Origin: T1Sed10-49 sp046498405
GTDB taxonomy: Bacteria; Actinomycetota; Nitriliruptoria; Euzebyales; Egibacteraceae
Reading direction: 5' to 3'
DNA length: 64,000 nt
NCBI GenBank assembly: GCA_046498405.1
Contig: JAWOAS010000011.1
Location: forward strand, 1-64,000
Shown: piece after piece, positions 1 through 9,396 of the stretch
How the letters are laid out: each line of letters begins with the position of its first letter
Numbering within the stretch: position 1 is the first letter of the stretch
Translations under genes and position numbers: made by a program
Notes under the pieces: generated by a model
Told to the model about the DNA's origin: nothing
What the model saw: the letters and a program-made list of their open reading frames with translations, nothing else
Database searches by the model: none

Positions 1-28
1 GGACGGGCGGTTCCGGCGTCCGCAGGAG

Positions 29-2104
29 GTGGACGACGGGCGGGCCGACGCCCAGCTCTACCTCAATCGCGAGCTGTCGTGGCTCGAGTTCAACCGGCGG
101 GTGCTGACCCTGGCGACCGACGCGTCGGTGCCGCTGCTCGAGCGCTTCCGGTTCCTCTCGATCTTCCACAGCAACCTCGACGAGTTCTTCATGGTCCGCG
201 TCGCCGGGCTCAAGCAGCAGGTCGCCGCCGGCGTGAGCAAGCGCACCGCCGACGGGCGCACGCCCTCCGAGCAGCTCGAGGCGATCGCCGAGCGCCTCCA
301 CCCGATGATCACGACCGCCCAGGAGAACCTCCACGGCCAGCTCCTGCCCCTGCTCGAGCGCGCCGGCATCCGCATCGTCGGCCTCGGTGACCTCGAGGAG
401 TCCCAGCGCATCAGCCTCGACCGCTACTTCGAGGACGAGGTCTTCCCCGTCCTCACCCCCCTCGCCGTCGACCCGGGGCACCCCTTCCCCTACATCTCGA
501 ACCTCTCGCTGTCCCTGGCGGTGACGGTCCGCGACCGCCGCACCGACGAGCGGCACTTCGCACGGGTGAAGGTCCCCGGGGTGCTGCCCCGCTTCGTCCA
601 GGTCGACGGCGAGCCGCTGCTCGTGCCGCTCGAGGACCTCGTCGTCGCGCGCCTGGGACGGCTGTTCCCCGGCACCGACGTCATCGACGCCTACGCCTTC
701 CGGGTCACCCGCAACGCCGACCTCGACATCGAGGAGGACGAGGCCGAGGACCTCCTGCTGGCGATCGAGCAGGAGCTGCGCCGGCGGCGCTTCGGGGCGG
801 TCGTGCGCCTCGAGATCGACGAGGCGATGCCGACCTGGCTCGTCGAGCTGCTCAAGGAGGAGCTCGAGCTCAGCGACGACGACGTCTACCCCGTCGAGGG
901 GATGCTCGGCGTCGCCGACGTCGCCGCGCTCGCCGACCTCGACCGCCCCGACCTGCGCTACGAGCCGTGGAATCCCGTGCCCCACCCCGCGCTGCGCAGC
1001 GCGCCGGACGGCGAGCCCGCCGACATCTTCTCGGTCATCGACGACGGCGACCTCCTCGTCCACCACCCCTACGACAGCTTCGAGCACACCGTCGGGCGGC
1101 TCATCACCACCGCCGCGGAGGACCCCGACGTCCTCGCGATCAAGCAGACCCTCTACCGCACCGCGGGGGACTCCCCGATCGTGCAGGCGCTCATCCGCGC
1201 GGCGGACTCCGGCAAGCAGGTCGTAGCCCTCGTCGAGCTCAAGGCGCGCTTCGACGAGGAGGCCAACATCGTCTGGGCCCGCGAGCTCGAGAAGGCGGGC
1301 GTCCACGTCGTCTACGGCCTCGTCGGCCTCAAGACCCACACCAAGACCTCGCTCATCGTGCGCCGCGAGGAGGGCGGGATCCGGCGCTACTGCCACATCG
1401 GCACCGGCAACTACAACCACAAGACCGCCCGGATCTACACCGACCTCGGGCTGCTCACCGCCGACCCGGCGATCGGCGCGGACCTCACCGACCTCTTCAA
1501 CTTCCTCACCGGCTACGCGCGCCACGAGAGCTACCGCAAGCTCCTCGTCGCGCCCGTGTCGCTGCGCGACCGGATCACCCGCCTCGTCGAGCGCGAGATC
1601 GAGGCGCAGCGCACCGGCCAGCGCCGCGGGGTCATCCGCGCGAAGATGAACTCCCTGCTCGACCCCCGCCTCATCGCCAAGCTCTACGAGGCCAGCCAGG
1701 CCGGCGTCCAGGTCGACCTCGTCGTGCGCGGCATCTGCGCGCTGCGCCCCGGGGTGCCCGAGGTCAGCGACCGCATCCGCGTCGTCTCGATCGTCGGCCG
1801 CTTCCTCGAGCACGCGCGGATCCTGCAGTTCGGCCCCGACGACGTCTTCATCGGCTCGGCGGACTGGATGCCGCGCAACCTCGACCGCCGCGTCGAGGCG
1901 ATGACCCCGGTCGAGGACCCCGAGCTGCGCGCCGAGCTGCTGTCGACCCTCGACCGCATGCTCGCCGACAACGCCAACGCCTGGCACCTCGAGGCCGACG
2001 GCTCCTGGCGCCGGCGGGTGCCCGAGGACGGCGAGGCGCGCCGCGACAGCCAGGCCGAGCTCATGGCCGCCGCCCAGGACCGCGCCGCGGTCGCCGACGG
2101 CTGA
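29..2104 (+). CDS. ppk: Polyphosphate kinase 1
   Basis: Makes inorganic polyphosphate reversibly from ATP through a phospho-histidine intermediate. The N-terminal domain begins with the family motif YLNRELSWLEFN, and the catalytic half has the phosphohistidine region HIGTGNYNHKTARIYTDLGL (His at about residue 456) and a second conserved His in EHARILQFG (about residue 595), followed by GSADWMPRNLDRRVE. At 691 residues the length is normal for PPK1. The reading frame is open upstream to the window edge, and the GTG used here overlaps its own AGGAGG, so the true start may lie a little before base 1. The next gene follows after about 40 bases, so cotranscription with the ABC exporter is possible. 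Identification is secure and the start is not. Confidence 0.95.
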   Translation: MDDGRADAQLYLNRELSWLEFNRRVLTLATDASVPLLERFRFLSIFHSNLDEFFMVRVAGLKQQVAAGVSKRTADGRTPSEQLEAIAERLHPMITTAQENLHGQLLPLLERAGIRIVGLGDLEESQRISLDRYFEDEVFPVLTPLAVDPGHPFPYISNLSLSLAVTVRDRRTDERHFARVKVPGVLPRFVQVDGEPLLVPLEDLVVARLGRLFPGTDVIDAYAFRVTRNADLDIEEDEAEDLLLAIEQELRRRRFGAVVRLEIDEAMPTWLVELLKEELELSDDDVYPVEGMLGVADVAALADLDRPDLRYEPWNPVPHPALRSAPDGEPADIFSVIDDGDLLVHHPYDSFEHTVGRLITTAAEDPDVLAIKQTLYRTAGDSPIVQALIRAADSGKQVVALVELKARFDEEANIVWARELEKAGVHVVYGLVGLKTHTKTSLIVRREEGGIRRYCHIGTGNYNHKTARIYTDLGLLTADPAIGADLTDLFNFLTGYARHESYRKLLVAPVSLRDRITRLVEREIEAQRTGQRRGVIRAKMNSLLDPRLIAKLYEASQAGVQVDLVVRGICALRPGVPEVSDRIRVVSIVGRFLEHARILQFGPDDVFIGSADWMPRNLDRRVEAMTPVEDPELRAELLSTLDRMLADNANAWHLEADGSWRRRVPEDGEARRDSQAELMAAAQDRAAVADG

Positions 2105-2142
2105 CCCCGCGCCCGCGCCGCGCCGAGCCCCCGAGCCCCACC

Positions 2143-3924
2143 GTGTCGACGACGACCCCACCCGCCTTTGAGCGCCGCATCGTGCGGCGCGGCCTCGGTG
2201 TGCTCGCCATGGCCGTGCGCACGATGCCGGTGCCGTTCGCGATCGCCGTGGCCGGCTCGACGCTCTACGCCACCGCGACGGTCGGCTCGGCGGTCGCGCT
2301 CGGCTGGGTCACCGACACCGTCATCACGCCGGCCTACCGCGAGGGCGCCATCGCCACCTCGACGCTCGCGCTGGCCGCCGCAGCGATCGCCGGCATCGCC
2401 GTGGCCAACGCGCTCGGCATCGTCGTGCGTCGCACCGCGGCGTACTGGATGCAGTACGGCCTCCACGCGCACTTCCGCCGCCGCATCGCCGAGCGGCTGA
2501 CCCGCCTGCCGCTGTCGTGGCACCGGCGACGCTCGACCGGCGAGCTGCTGTCGGCGGCCAACGCCGACGTCGAGGCGACGTTCTGGCCGGTCGCGCCGCT
2601 GCCGCTGACCGTCGGCGTCCTCGTCATGCTCGTCCTGACCGGTGGCGTGCTCGTGGCCACCGACCTCTGGCTCGCCCTCGTGGGCCTCCTGCTCATCCCG
2701 GCGCTCGTCGCCGTGAACCTCAGCTACAACGCCGCGGTGCGGCGCCCGGCCACGCGCGCCCAGCAGGGCCGCGCCGAGGTCGCCGAGATCGCCCACGAGA
2801 GCTTCGACGGCGCGCTCGTCGTCAAGACCCTCGGTCGCGAGGACGAGGAGACCGCGCGCTTCGAGGCCTCATCGCAGCGTCTGCGCGACGAGCTCGTCGC
2901 CGTGGGGCGCGTGCGCGCGGTCTTCGAGCCGATCATGGAGGCCCTGCCGAGCCTCGCGATCCTCGCGATCCTCCTCGTCGGCGCGGTCCGTGTCGCCGCC
3001 GGCGCGGTCTCGGCCGGCGACATCGTCCGCGTCGGCTACCTCTTCGTCCTCCTCGAGTTCCCGTTGCGGGCGCTCGGCTTCATCCTCATGGAGCTGCCCC
3101 GCTCGGTCGTGGGCTGGGAGCGGGTCGAGCGCGTCCTGCGCGCCCGCCCCGACGCCCCGCTGGGCCTTGCCGACCCACCCGCGCCCGAGGGCCCCGCCGC
3201 GGTCGACCTCGCCGAGGTCTCCTTCGGCTACGACGACGAGGGCACGCCGGCCCTCGAGGCGATCACCGCGACGATGACGCCCGGACGCACGATCGCCGTG
3301 GTCGGGCCGACCGGCTCGGGCAAGTCGACCCTGGCCTCGCTGCTCGTCGGCCTCGCCGCGCCGACCGGCGGGCAGGTCGCCCTCGACGGCCACGACCTGC
3401 GGGGCCTGGCCCCGGCGGCGATCACCGCCCAGGCGGCGATCGTCTTCCAGCACTCGTTCCTCTTCGACGCCTCGGTGCGCGAGAACATCACCCTCGGCGT
3501 GCCGCTGCCCGAGGAGGAGGTGCGCGCGGCGGCGGCGCTCGCGCAGGCCGACGGCTTCATCACCGCGCTGCCGCAGGGCTACGACACCGTCGTCGGCGAG
3601 CGGGGCGCAACGCTGTCGGGCGGGCAGCGCCAGCGCGTCGCGCTCGCACGGGCGCTCGTGCGGCGACCGCGCCTGCTCGTCCTCGACGACGCGACCTCGA
3701 GCGTCGACCCGAGCGTCGAGCGGGCGATCCTCGAGGGGCTGCGCGAGGCCGCCCTGCCCTCGACGGTCGTCATCGTCGCCTACCGTCGCGCGACGATCGA
3801 GCTCGCCGATGAGGTCATCGTCCTCGACGAGGGCCGTCTCGCCGACCGCGGCACCCACGCCGACCTCCTCGCCCGGCTGCCCGCCTACGCCGAGCTCGTC
3901 ACCGCCTACGAGCGCAGCCGATGA
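2143..3924 (+). CDS. ABC exporter half-transporter, degenerate-site subunit
   Basis: First half of a predicted heterodimeric ABC exporter (593 residues): an N-terminal six-helix membrane domain, then an ATP-binding domain. Walker A is GPTGSGKST (about residue 388) and the signature is an intact LSGGQ (about 491). Its own catalytic positions are altered: Walker B reads LVLDDATS, with Asp516 where the catalytic Glu is expected, and the H-loop reads VAYRRAT, with Tyr547 for His. This is typical of the non-hydrolysing partner in TM287/288- or LmrCD-type exporters. The GTG at 2143 was chosen because it starts the protein just before the first helix; an internal ATG at 2209 would remove the N-terminal tail. 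The stop overlaps the next start (ATGA). The substrate cannot be told from sequence. Confidence 0.9.
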   Translation: MSTTTPPAFERRIVRRGLGVLAMAVRTMPVPFAIAVAGSTLYATATVGSAVALGWVTDTVITPAYREGAIATSTLALAAAAIAGIAVANALGIVVRRTAAYWMQYGLHAHFRRRIAERLTRLPLSWHRRRSTGELLSAANADVEATFWPVAPLPLTVGVLVMLVLTGGVLVATDLWLALVGLLLIPALVAVNLSYNAAVRRPATRAQQGRAEVAEIAHESFDGALVVKTLGREDEETARFEASSQRLRDELVAVGRVRAVFEPIMEALPSLAILAILLVGAVRVAAGAVSAGDIVRVGYLFVLLEFPLRALGFILMELPRSVVGWERVERVLRARPDAPLGLADPPAPEGPAAVDLAEVSFGYDDEGTPALEAITATMTPGRTIAVVGPTGSGKSTLASLLVGLAAPTGGQVALDGHDLRGLAPAAITAQAAIVFQHSFLFDASVRENITLGVPLPEEEVRAAAALAQADGFITALPQGYDTVVGERGATLSGGQRQRVALARALVRRPRLLVLDDATSSVDPSVERAILEGLREAALPSTVVIVAYRRATIELADEVIVLDEGRLADRGTHADLLARLPAYAELVTAYERSR

Positions 3925-5738
3925 GCGCTCCCGACACCGCCGAGCTCGGCATCCGCCGCGGCCCCCCCGGGGCCTGGGCCACGCTCGTGCGCGGGCTGCA
4001 GCTCAGCCCTGAGCTGCGCGAGGGCCTCGGGCTGACCCTCGCCCTCGCCGTCGTGGCCACCGCGGGCAAGGTCGCGGTGCCCGTGGCGGTGCAGCGCACG
4101 ATCGACGGCGGCGTCGTCGGCGTCGACGAGCCACGGATCGGCCTCGTCGCCGTCGCGGTGGGCCTGACCGCGCTCATCCTCGTCGCGACGTCCTTCGCCG
4201 GCTACGCGATGACCTACCGGCTGGCCAAGGCCAGTGAGACCGCCCTGTCGGCGGTGCGCGTGCGCGCCTTCCGTCGCATCCACGACCTGTCGATCCTCCA
4301 CCAGGCCGCCGAGCACCGCGGCGCGCTCGTCGCCCGCGTCACGAGCGACATCGACCAGATCAGCCGCTTCATCCAGTGGGGCGGGGTCATCCTCATCGTC
4401 CGCGGCGGCCAGGCGCTGCTCGCGCTCGCGGCGATGGCGGCGTACTCCTGGCAGCTCACCCTCGTCGTCCTCGTCGTCGTCGGGCCGATGGTCCCGCTCA
4501 TCGCCTGGTTCCAGGGGGTGCTCTCACGCGCGTTCGACACCGTGCGCGAGCGCCACGCGGCGATGATGACCGCGGTCAGCGAGAGCGTCGTCGGCGCCGC
4601 GACGGTGCGCGCCTACGGCATCGAGGACCGCACCGAGCGGCGCATCGGCGAGCGCATCGACGAGGAGTTCCGGGCGCAGTTCCGGGCGGGTCGGCTCGCC
4701 TCGACGATGTTCTCCTCCGCCGAGGTCGTCGCCGGGGTGGCCACCGCCGCGGTCGTCGTCGTCGGCGTGTGGCTCGGCCTCGCCGGTGGGCTCGCCCCGC
4801 CCGGCGAGCCGTGGGTCGGCCGGCTCACCGCCTTCCTCTTCCTCGTCACGCTCTTCGTCGGACCGCTGCGCATCGCCACCGAGGTCCTCGAGCAGGCCCA
4901 GACGGCGATCTCGGGCTGGCGGCGCGTGCTCGGCGTGCTCGACACCGAGCCGGAGGTCGCCGACCCCGAGGTGGGCACGGCCATCCCCGCGGGCCCGATC
5001 GCCGTGCGCTTCGAGGCCGTGCGGTTCCGCTACCCCACCGGCGGCGACGTCCTCACCGACGTCGACCTCGAGATCCCCGCGCAGCGCCGCGTCGCCGTCG
5101 TCGGCGAGACCGGCTCGGGCAAGACGACGTTCGCCAAGCTGCTGACCCGCCTCATGGACCCCACCGAGGGGGCGGTGCGCCTGTCGGGCGTGCCCCTGCC
5201 CGACGTCGCCTTCGCCGACCTGCGTCGGCGCGTCGTCATGGTGCCCCAGGACGGCTTCCTCTTCGACGGCTCGATCGCCGAGAACGTCCGCTACGGCCGC
5301 CCGGGCACCTCCGACGAGCGGGTGCGCCTGGCCTTCGTCGAGCTCGGCCTCGGCGACTGGCTCGAGGCCCTGCCCCAGGCCGAGCGCACCCGCGTCGGCG
5401 AGCGCGGCGAGTCCCTGTCGGTCGGCGAGCGCCAGCTCGTCGCGCTGGCCCGCGCCTACGTCGCCGACCCCGACCTCCTCGTCCTCGACGAGGCCACGAG
5501 CGCGGTCGACCCCGCCACCGAGGTCCGCATCCAGCGCACCCTCGACAGCGTGACCCGCGGGCGCACGGCGATCGCGATCGCCCACCGCCTGTCGACCGCC
5601 GAGGCCGCCGACGAGGTCCTCGTCTTCGACGGCGGGCGCATCGTCGAGCGTGGGCCCCACGCCGCCCTCGTGGCCCGGGGTGGGGTCTACGCTGCGCTGC
5701 ACGCGAGCTGGATGGCCGGCACGCAGGCCCGCGGCTGA
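3921..5738 (+). CDS. ABC exporter half-transporter, catalytic subunit
   Basis: Second half of the heterodimeric exporter (605 residues), with a six-helix membrane domain followed by an ATPase domain. Here Walker A (GETGSGKTT), Walker B (LVLDEATSAVD, Glu524) and the H-loop (IAHRLST, His555) are canonical, but the signature is LSVGE (about residue 499) rather than LSGGQ. That signature would face the degenerate Walker sites of the upstream subunit, so one composite ATP site is canonical and the other is doubly altered. It overlaps the upstream gene by four bases. Likely substrates of such exporters are hydrophobic drugs, lipids or peptides; nothing here decides between them. Confidence 0.92.
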   Translation: MSAPDTAELGIRRGPPGAWATLVRGLQLSPELREGLGLTLALAVVATAGKVAVPVAVQRTIDGGVVGVDEPRIGLVAVAVGLTALILVATSFAGYAMTYRLAKASETALSAVRVRAFRRIHDLSILHQAAEHRGALVARVTSDIDQISRFIQWGGVILIVRGGQALLALAAMAAYSWQLTLVVLVVVGPMVPLIAWFQGVLSRAFDTVRERHAAMMTAVSESVVGAATVRAYGIEDRTERRIGERIDEEFRAQFRAGRLASTMFSSAEVVAGVATAAVVVVGVWLGLAGGLAPPGEPWVGRLTAFLFLVTLFVGPLRIATEVLEQAQTAISGWRRVLGVLDTEPEVADPEVGTAIPAGPIAVRFEAVRFRYPTGGDVLTDVDLEIPAQRRVAVVGETGSGKTTFAKLLTRLMDPTEGAVRLSGVPLPDVAFADLRRRVVMVPQDGFLFDGSIAENVRYGRPGTSDERVRLAFVELGLGDWLEALPQAERTRVGERGESLSVGERQLVALARAYVADPDLLVLDEATSAVDPATEVRIQRTLDSVTRGRTAIAIAHRLSTAEAADEVLVFDGGRIVERGPHAALVARGGVYAALHASWMAGTQARG

Positions 5739-5748
5739 GGAGGCCCCG

Positions 5749-7350
5749 ATGGCGAGCGCCTGGCAGTTCCCCTACCCGTCGCAGCGCATGCCGGTGCTCG
5801 CCGAGCAGGTCGTGGCGACCTCGCAGCCGCTGGCCGCCGAGGCCGGCCTCGACGCGCTGCGCCGCGGGGGCACCGCCGTCGACGCGGTCGTCGCCGCCGC
5901 GGCGGCGCTGACCGTCGTCGAGCCGACGAGCAACGGCCTGGGCTCGGACGCCTTCGCCCTCGTCTGGGACGGCACGGCGCTGCACGGGCTCAACGCCTCG
6001 GGGCGCTCCCCCGCCGGGCTCGACGCCGAGCGCTTCCTCGGGCGGGCGGCGATGCCGACGCGCGGCTGGGATCCGGTGACCGTGCCCGGCGCGGTCTCGG
6101 CCTGGGCGGCGCTGGCGACCCGCTTCGGTCGTCTCGGCCTCGACGCGCTCGTCGAGCCGGCGGCGCGCTACGCCGAGCGCGGCTGGCCCGTCGGCCCGAT
6201 CACCGCCGCGGCCTGGGCGCAGGCCTCCCAGCGCCTCGCCGGCGTCGAGGGCTTCGCCGAGGCCTTCCTGCCGGGCGGGCGCGCGCCACGCCCCGGGGAG
6301 CGCTTCGCCCTGCCGGCCCAGGCCGCGACGCTGCGGGCCATCGGACGCAGCGACGGGGAGGCGCTCTACCGCGGGGAGATCGCCGAGCGCCTCCTCGCCG
6401 CGGCGAGGGCCGCCGGGGCGCCGTGGGAGGAGGCCGACCTCGCCGGGCACCGCCCCGAGTGGGTCGAGCCCCTCGTGCGCTCGGCCTTCGGCCTCGAGAT
6501 CGCCGAGCTGCCCCCCAACGGCCAGGGCATCGCCGCCCTGGCCGCCCTCGGCATCCTCGAGCGGACAGGGGCGGCCGACGGCGACCCCGACGACGCCGCG
6601 ACGATCCACCTCGCGGTCGAGGCGATGCGGCGCGCCTTCGGCGACGCCCACGCCGAGGTCGCCGACCCCACGGCGATGCGCGTCACCGCCACCGAGCTCC
6701 TCGACGCCGGGCGCCTGTCGGCCCACGCCGCGGCCATCGACCCCGAGCGCGCGACCGGGCAGGCGCCCGGCTCGCTGCTGCCCGGCGGCACGGTCTACCT
6801 CGCCGCCGCCGACGGGCAGGGGCGCATGGCCTCCTACATCCAGTCGAACTACATGGGCTTCGGCTCCGGGGTCGTCGTGCCCGGCACCGGCGTGTCGCTG
6901 CAGAACCGCGGCGCGGGCTTCGCCACGACCCGGGGGCATCCCAATGCCGTCGACGGCGGCAAGCGACCGTTCCACACGATCATCCCCGCCTTCGCCTTCG
7001 CCGACGGCGAGCCGCGGCTGGCCTTCGGGGTCATGGGCGGGCACATGCAACCGCAGGGCCACCTGCAGATGGCCCTGCGCCTGGGGGCGCACGGCCAGAA
7101 CCCGCAGGCCGCCGTCGACGCGCCGCGCTGGCGCGTCGACCCCGGCCGGCGCGTGGCCGTCGAGGCCGGCCTCGACGGGGCGGTCGCCGAGGGCCTGCGG
7201 CACCGTGGCCACGACGTCGTCGTGAGCCCACCGGGGCTGTCCGACGCGAGCTTCGGCTTCGGCGGCGCCCAGCTCGTCGAGCGCCTCCCCGAGGGGATCT
7301 GGCTCGCCGCCTCCGACCCGCGCAAGGAGGGCGGGGCGGTCGGCTTCTGA
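5749..7350 (+). CDS. Gamma-glutamyltransferase-family protein
   Basis: Member of the gamma-glutamyltranspeptidase (Ntn-hydrolase) family, 533 residues. The N-terminal region carries the family pattern AAEAGLDALRRGGTAVDAVV, then VEPTSNGLGSDAF. The predicted autocleavage and nucleophile threonine is in LPGGTVYLAAAD (Thr about 348), and the small-subunit region has SNYMGFGSG and FGVMGGHMQPQGH. There is no obvious signal peptide, so a cytoplasmic enzyme of the YwrD-like or acylase-like branch is more likely than periplasmic glutathione breakdown. The ATG at 5749 is preceded by GAGGAGG, which overlaps the stop of the ABC exporter gene, so it is probably in the same operon. The substrate (gamma-glutamyl peptide or other amide) is not determined. 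Confidence 0.88.
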   Translation: MASAWQFPYPSQRMPVLAEQVVATSQPLAAEAGLDALRRGGTAVDAVVAAAAALTVVEPTSNGLGSDAFALVWDGTALHGLNASGRSPAGLDAERFLGRAAMPTRGWDPVTVPGAVSAWAALATRFGRLGLDALVEPAARYAERGWPVGPITAAAWAQASQRLAGVEGFAEAFLPGGRAPRPGERFALPAQAATLRAIGRSDGEALYRGEIAERLLAAARAAGAPWEEADLAGHRPEWVEPLVRSAFGLEIAELPPNGQGIAALAALGILERTGAADGDPDDAATIHLAVEAMRRAFGDAHAEVADPTAMRVTATELLDAGRLSAHAAAIDPERATGQAPGSLLPGGTVYLAAADGQGRMASYIQSNYMGFGSGVVVPGTGVSLQNRGAGFATTRGHPNAVDGGKRPFHTIIPAFAFADGEPRLAFGVMGGHMQPQGHLQMALRLGAHGQNPQAAVDAPRWRVDPGRRVAVEAGLDGAVAEGLRHRGHDVVVSPPGLSDASFGFGGAQLVERLPEGIWLAASDPRKEGGAVGF

Positions 7351-7375
7351 GTCACTCGGCCAGGTCCCCGTCTGC

Positions 7376-7381
7376 TAGCCT
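7376..7381 (+). promoter_or_regulatory. Candidate -10 element of first dpp operon
   Basis: TAGCCT in the context CTGCTAGCCT, about 120 bases before the binding-protein start. Very similar elements precede the second binding-protein gene (CTGCTAACCT) and several others in this window. No good -35 hexamer is visible. Confidence 0.4.
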
Positions 7382-7396
7382 GCGACCGTAGTAGGA

Positions 7397-7449
7397 GCCT
7401 GCCGCCCCGACGGCTCGTCGCCGCCATGGCGCGGGCGTTGCCGGCAGGC
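7397..7449 (+). other. 5'-UTR stem-loop of first dpp operon
   Basis: GCCTGCCG at 7397-7404 pairs perfectly with CGGCAGGC at 7442-7449. The loop contains a second small hairpin, CGACG-GCT-CGTCG (7408-7420). It lies between the -10 candidate and the Shine-Dalgarno sequence (GAGGAAGGA, 7481-7489), so it would be in the mRNA leader. It may only stabilise the message. Confidence 0.4.
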
Positions 7450-7498
7450 CATGACGAGGGGCACCCACCTGACGGTGCCCGAGGAAGGACGACCGAAC

Positions 7499-9190
7499 AT
7501 GCGCTCACCACTGAGGGGATCCTGGCGCTGGCTCGTGCTGCTCGCCGCGCTCGCCCTCGTCGTCGCCGCCTGCGCGGAGGACGACGGCGACGAGGCCGAG
7601 GACGACGACGTCGACGTCGAGGAGACCGACGAGGACGACGACACCGACGACACCGACGAGGGCGACGAGGGCGACGAGGGCGACGACGAGGCCGGCGAGG
7701 CCGAGGGCGGCGAGTTCTCGATGTACCTCTGCGAGCCCGAGCAGCTGCTCTCGCAGGCCTCCAACGAGGTCTGTGGCTCGCAGGTCCTCGAGGAGCTGTT
7801 CACCGGCCTCGTGGCCTACGACCCCGAGACGAGCGAGATCGTCGACGGCGGCATGGCGAGCTCGATCGAGACCGAGGACCAGCTGACCTGGACCATCGAG
7901 CTCGAGGAGGGCTGGACGTTCCACAACGGCGAGGACGTCACCGCCGACAACTTCGTCAACGCCTGGAACTGGATGGCCGACCCGGCCAACGAGATGGACA
8001 ACGCCCAGTTCATCGGCACCGCCGGCATCGAGGGCTACGACGCGGTCGCCGACGGCGAGGCCGACGAGCTCTCCGGCGTGACGGTCGTCGACGACTACAC
8101 CATCGAGGTCACCCTCGAGGAGGCGTTCGGCCCGTTCGAGCTGCTCATCGGCTACACGGGCTTCCACCCGCTGCCCGACGAGTTCTTCGAGATGGACGTC
8201 GACGAGTTCGAGAACGCCCCGATCGGCAACGGCCCGTTCCAGATGGACGGCGAGTGGGAGCGCGGCCAGCGCATCACCCTCGAGCGCTTCGACGACTACG
8301 GCGGCGAGCCCGCCAAGGCCGAGCGCGCCGAGCTGCGGATCTACGACGACGTCACGACCGCCTACTTCGACTTCGAGGCCGGCGAGCTCGACATCCACGA
8401 CGGCGTCCCGCCGGAGCTGCGCGAGCAGGCCTTCGCCGACTTCGGCGACCGAGCCTACGACAACGAGGTGTCGAGCTTCGACTACCTCGGCTTCCCGGTC
8501 TTCGCCGAGCCCTACGACGACCCGGACCTGCGCCGGGCGATCTCGATGGCGATCGACCGCCAGTCGATCATCGACGTGATCTTCGACGGCTCGCGCACCC
8601 CGGCGCGCAGCGTGATCCCGCCGACGCTGCCCTCCCACCGCGATGACGCCTGCGAGTACTGCGAGTACGACCCGGAGGCGGCCGCGGAGCTCTACGAGCA
8701 GACCGACGGCGTCGACGACCTCCAGCTCTACTTCAACTCCGGCGCCGGCCACGAGGAGTGGATGGAGTCGGTCGCGCTCCAGCTCGAGGAGAACCTCGGC
8801 ATCACCGACGTCGAGTTCACGAGCCTCGAGTTCGCCGAGTACCTGCCGCTGCTGGAGAGCGGTGAGAACGAGGGTCCGTTCCGCCTCGGCTGGGTGACCG
8901 TCTACCCGAGCCCGCAGTACTCGATGGAGCTCTACACCTCGGAGTCCCCGTCGAACTACACGCAGTGGGACGTCCCCGAGTTCGACGAGCTCTTCGCCGA
9001 GGCCAACACCCTCCAGCCCGAGGATGCCGACCCGGTCTACCAGGAGGCCGAGGACATCCTCCTCGACGAGATGCCCGTCGCCCCGATGTGGTACGGCGTC
9101 GACACCGTCGTGCACTCCGAGCGCGTCGACAACGTCATCGCCAACACCCGGACCTTCCTCGAGATCTCCGAGGTCGAGGTGGTCGAGTAG
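7499..9190 (+). CDS. Family-5 peptide-binding lipoprotein (first dpp operon)
   Basis: Extracellular binding protein (563 residues) for an oligopeptide/dipeptide ABC importer. It starts with a signal peptide and the lipobox LVVAACAE (Cys25), followed by an extremely acidic linker of about 45 residues made almost only of D and E with some T and G. The SBP_bac_5 fold then begins (EFSMYLCEPEQLLSQ; later TFHNGEDVTADNFVNAWNW and FDYLGFPVF). The ATG at 7499 is chosen because GAGGAAGGA lies 9 bases upstream and the signal peptide begins there. It heads a five-gene operon with two permeases and two ATPases. Its first 100-120 bases closely match those of the second binding-protein gene at 13510. Confidence 0.93.
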   Translation: MRSPLRGSWRWLVLLAALALVVAACAEDDGDEAEDDDVDVEETDEDDDTDDTDEGDEGDEGDDEAGEAEGGEFSMYLCEPEQLLSQASNEVCGSQVLEELFTGLVAYDPETSEIVDGGMASSIETEDQLTWTIELEEGWTFHNGEDVTADNFVNAWNWMADPANEMDNAQFIGTAGIEGYDAVADGEADELSGVTVVDDYTIEVTLEEAFGPFELLIGYTGFHPLPDEFFEMDVDEFENAPIGNGPFQMDGEWERGQRITLERFDDYGGEPAKAERAELRIYDDVTTAYFDFEAGELDIHDGVPPELREQAFADFGDRAYDNEVSSFDYLGFPVFAEPYDDPDLRRAISMAIDRQSIIDVIFDGSRTPARSVIPPTLPSHRDDACEYCEYDPEAAAELYEQTDGVDDLQLYFNSGAGHEEWMESVALQLEENLGITDVEFTSLEFAEYLPLLESGENEGPFRLGWVTVYPSPQYSMELYTSESPSNYTQWDVPEFDELFAEANTLQPEDADPVYQEAEDILLDEMPVAPMWYGVDTVVHSERVDNVIANTRTFLEISEVEVVE

Positions 9191-9216
9191 CCCACACCAG
9201 CACGTGCAGTGACGAC

Positions 9217-9248
9217 GGCGGGCGGTCCCGGTTTGGGGCCGCCCGCCT
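9217..9248 (+). terminator. Strong hairpin between binding protein and permease gene
   Basis: GGCGGGCGGTCCC pairs with GGGGCCGCCCGCC through 13 base pairs including one G-T wobble, with a loop of about 5-6 bases. No U-run follows. Its place between the binding-protein gene and the rest of the operon suggests partial termination or protection of the upstream mRNA from 3' decay. Confidence 0.6.
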
Positions 9249-9396
9249 CGTCGTGCGATGATGCGTCGCGCACAGGGGGGCCACCGCAGGGTCGCCGCAC
9301 GACCGGCGGGCCCCGTGGTCGAGCCGGCGCACGCCGGCGCGCGCAGCCGCGCGACCGCGGTCGCCCCCGGACCCGAGAGCACGAGAGGAGGCTGCG

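Noticed and set aside
5236..7212. Long minus-strand open frame opposite the gamma-glutamyltransferase-like gene
   Set aside because: No family resemblance; it mirrors real codons of the plus-strand gene.
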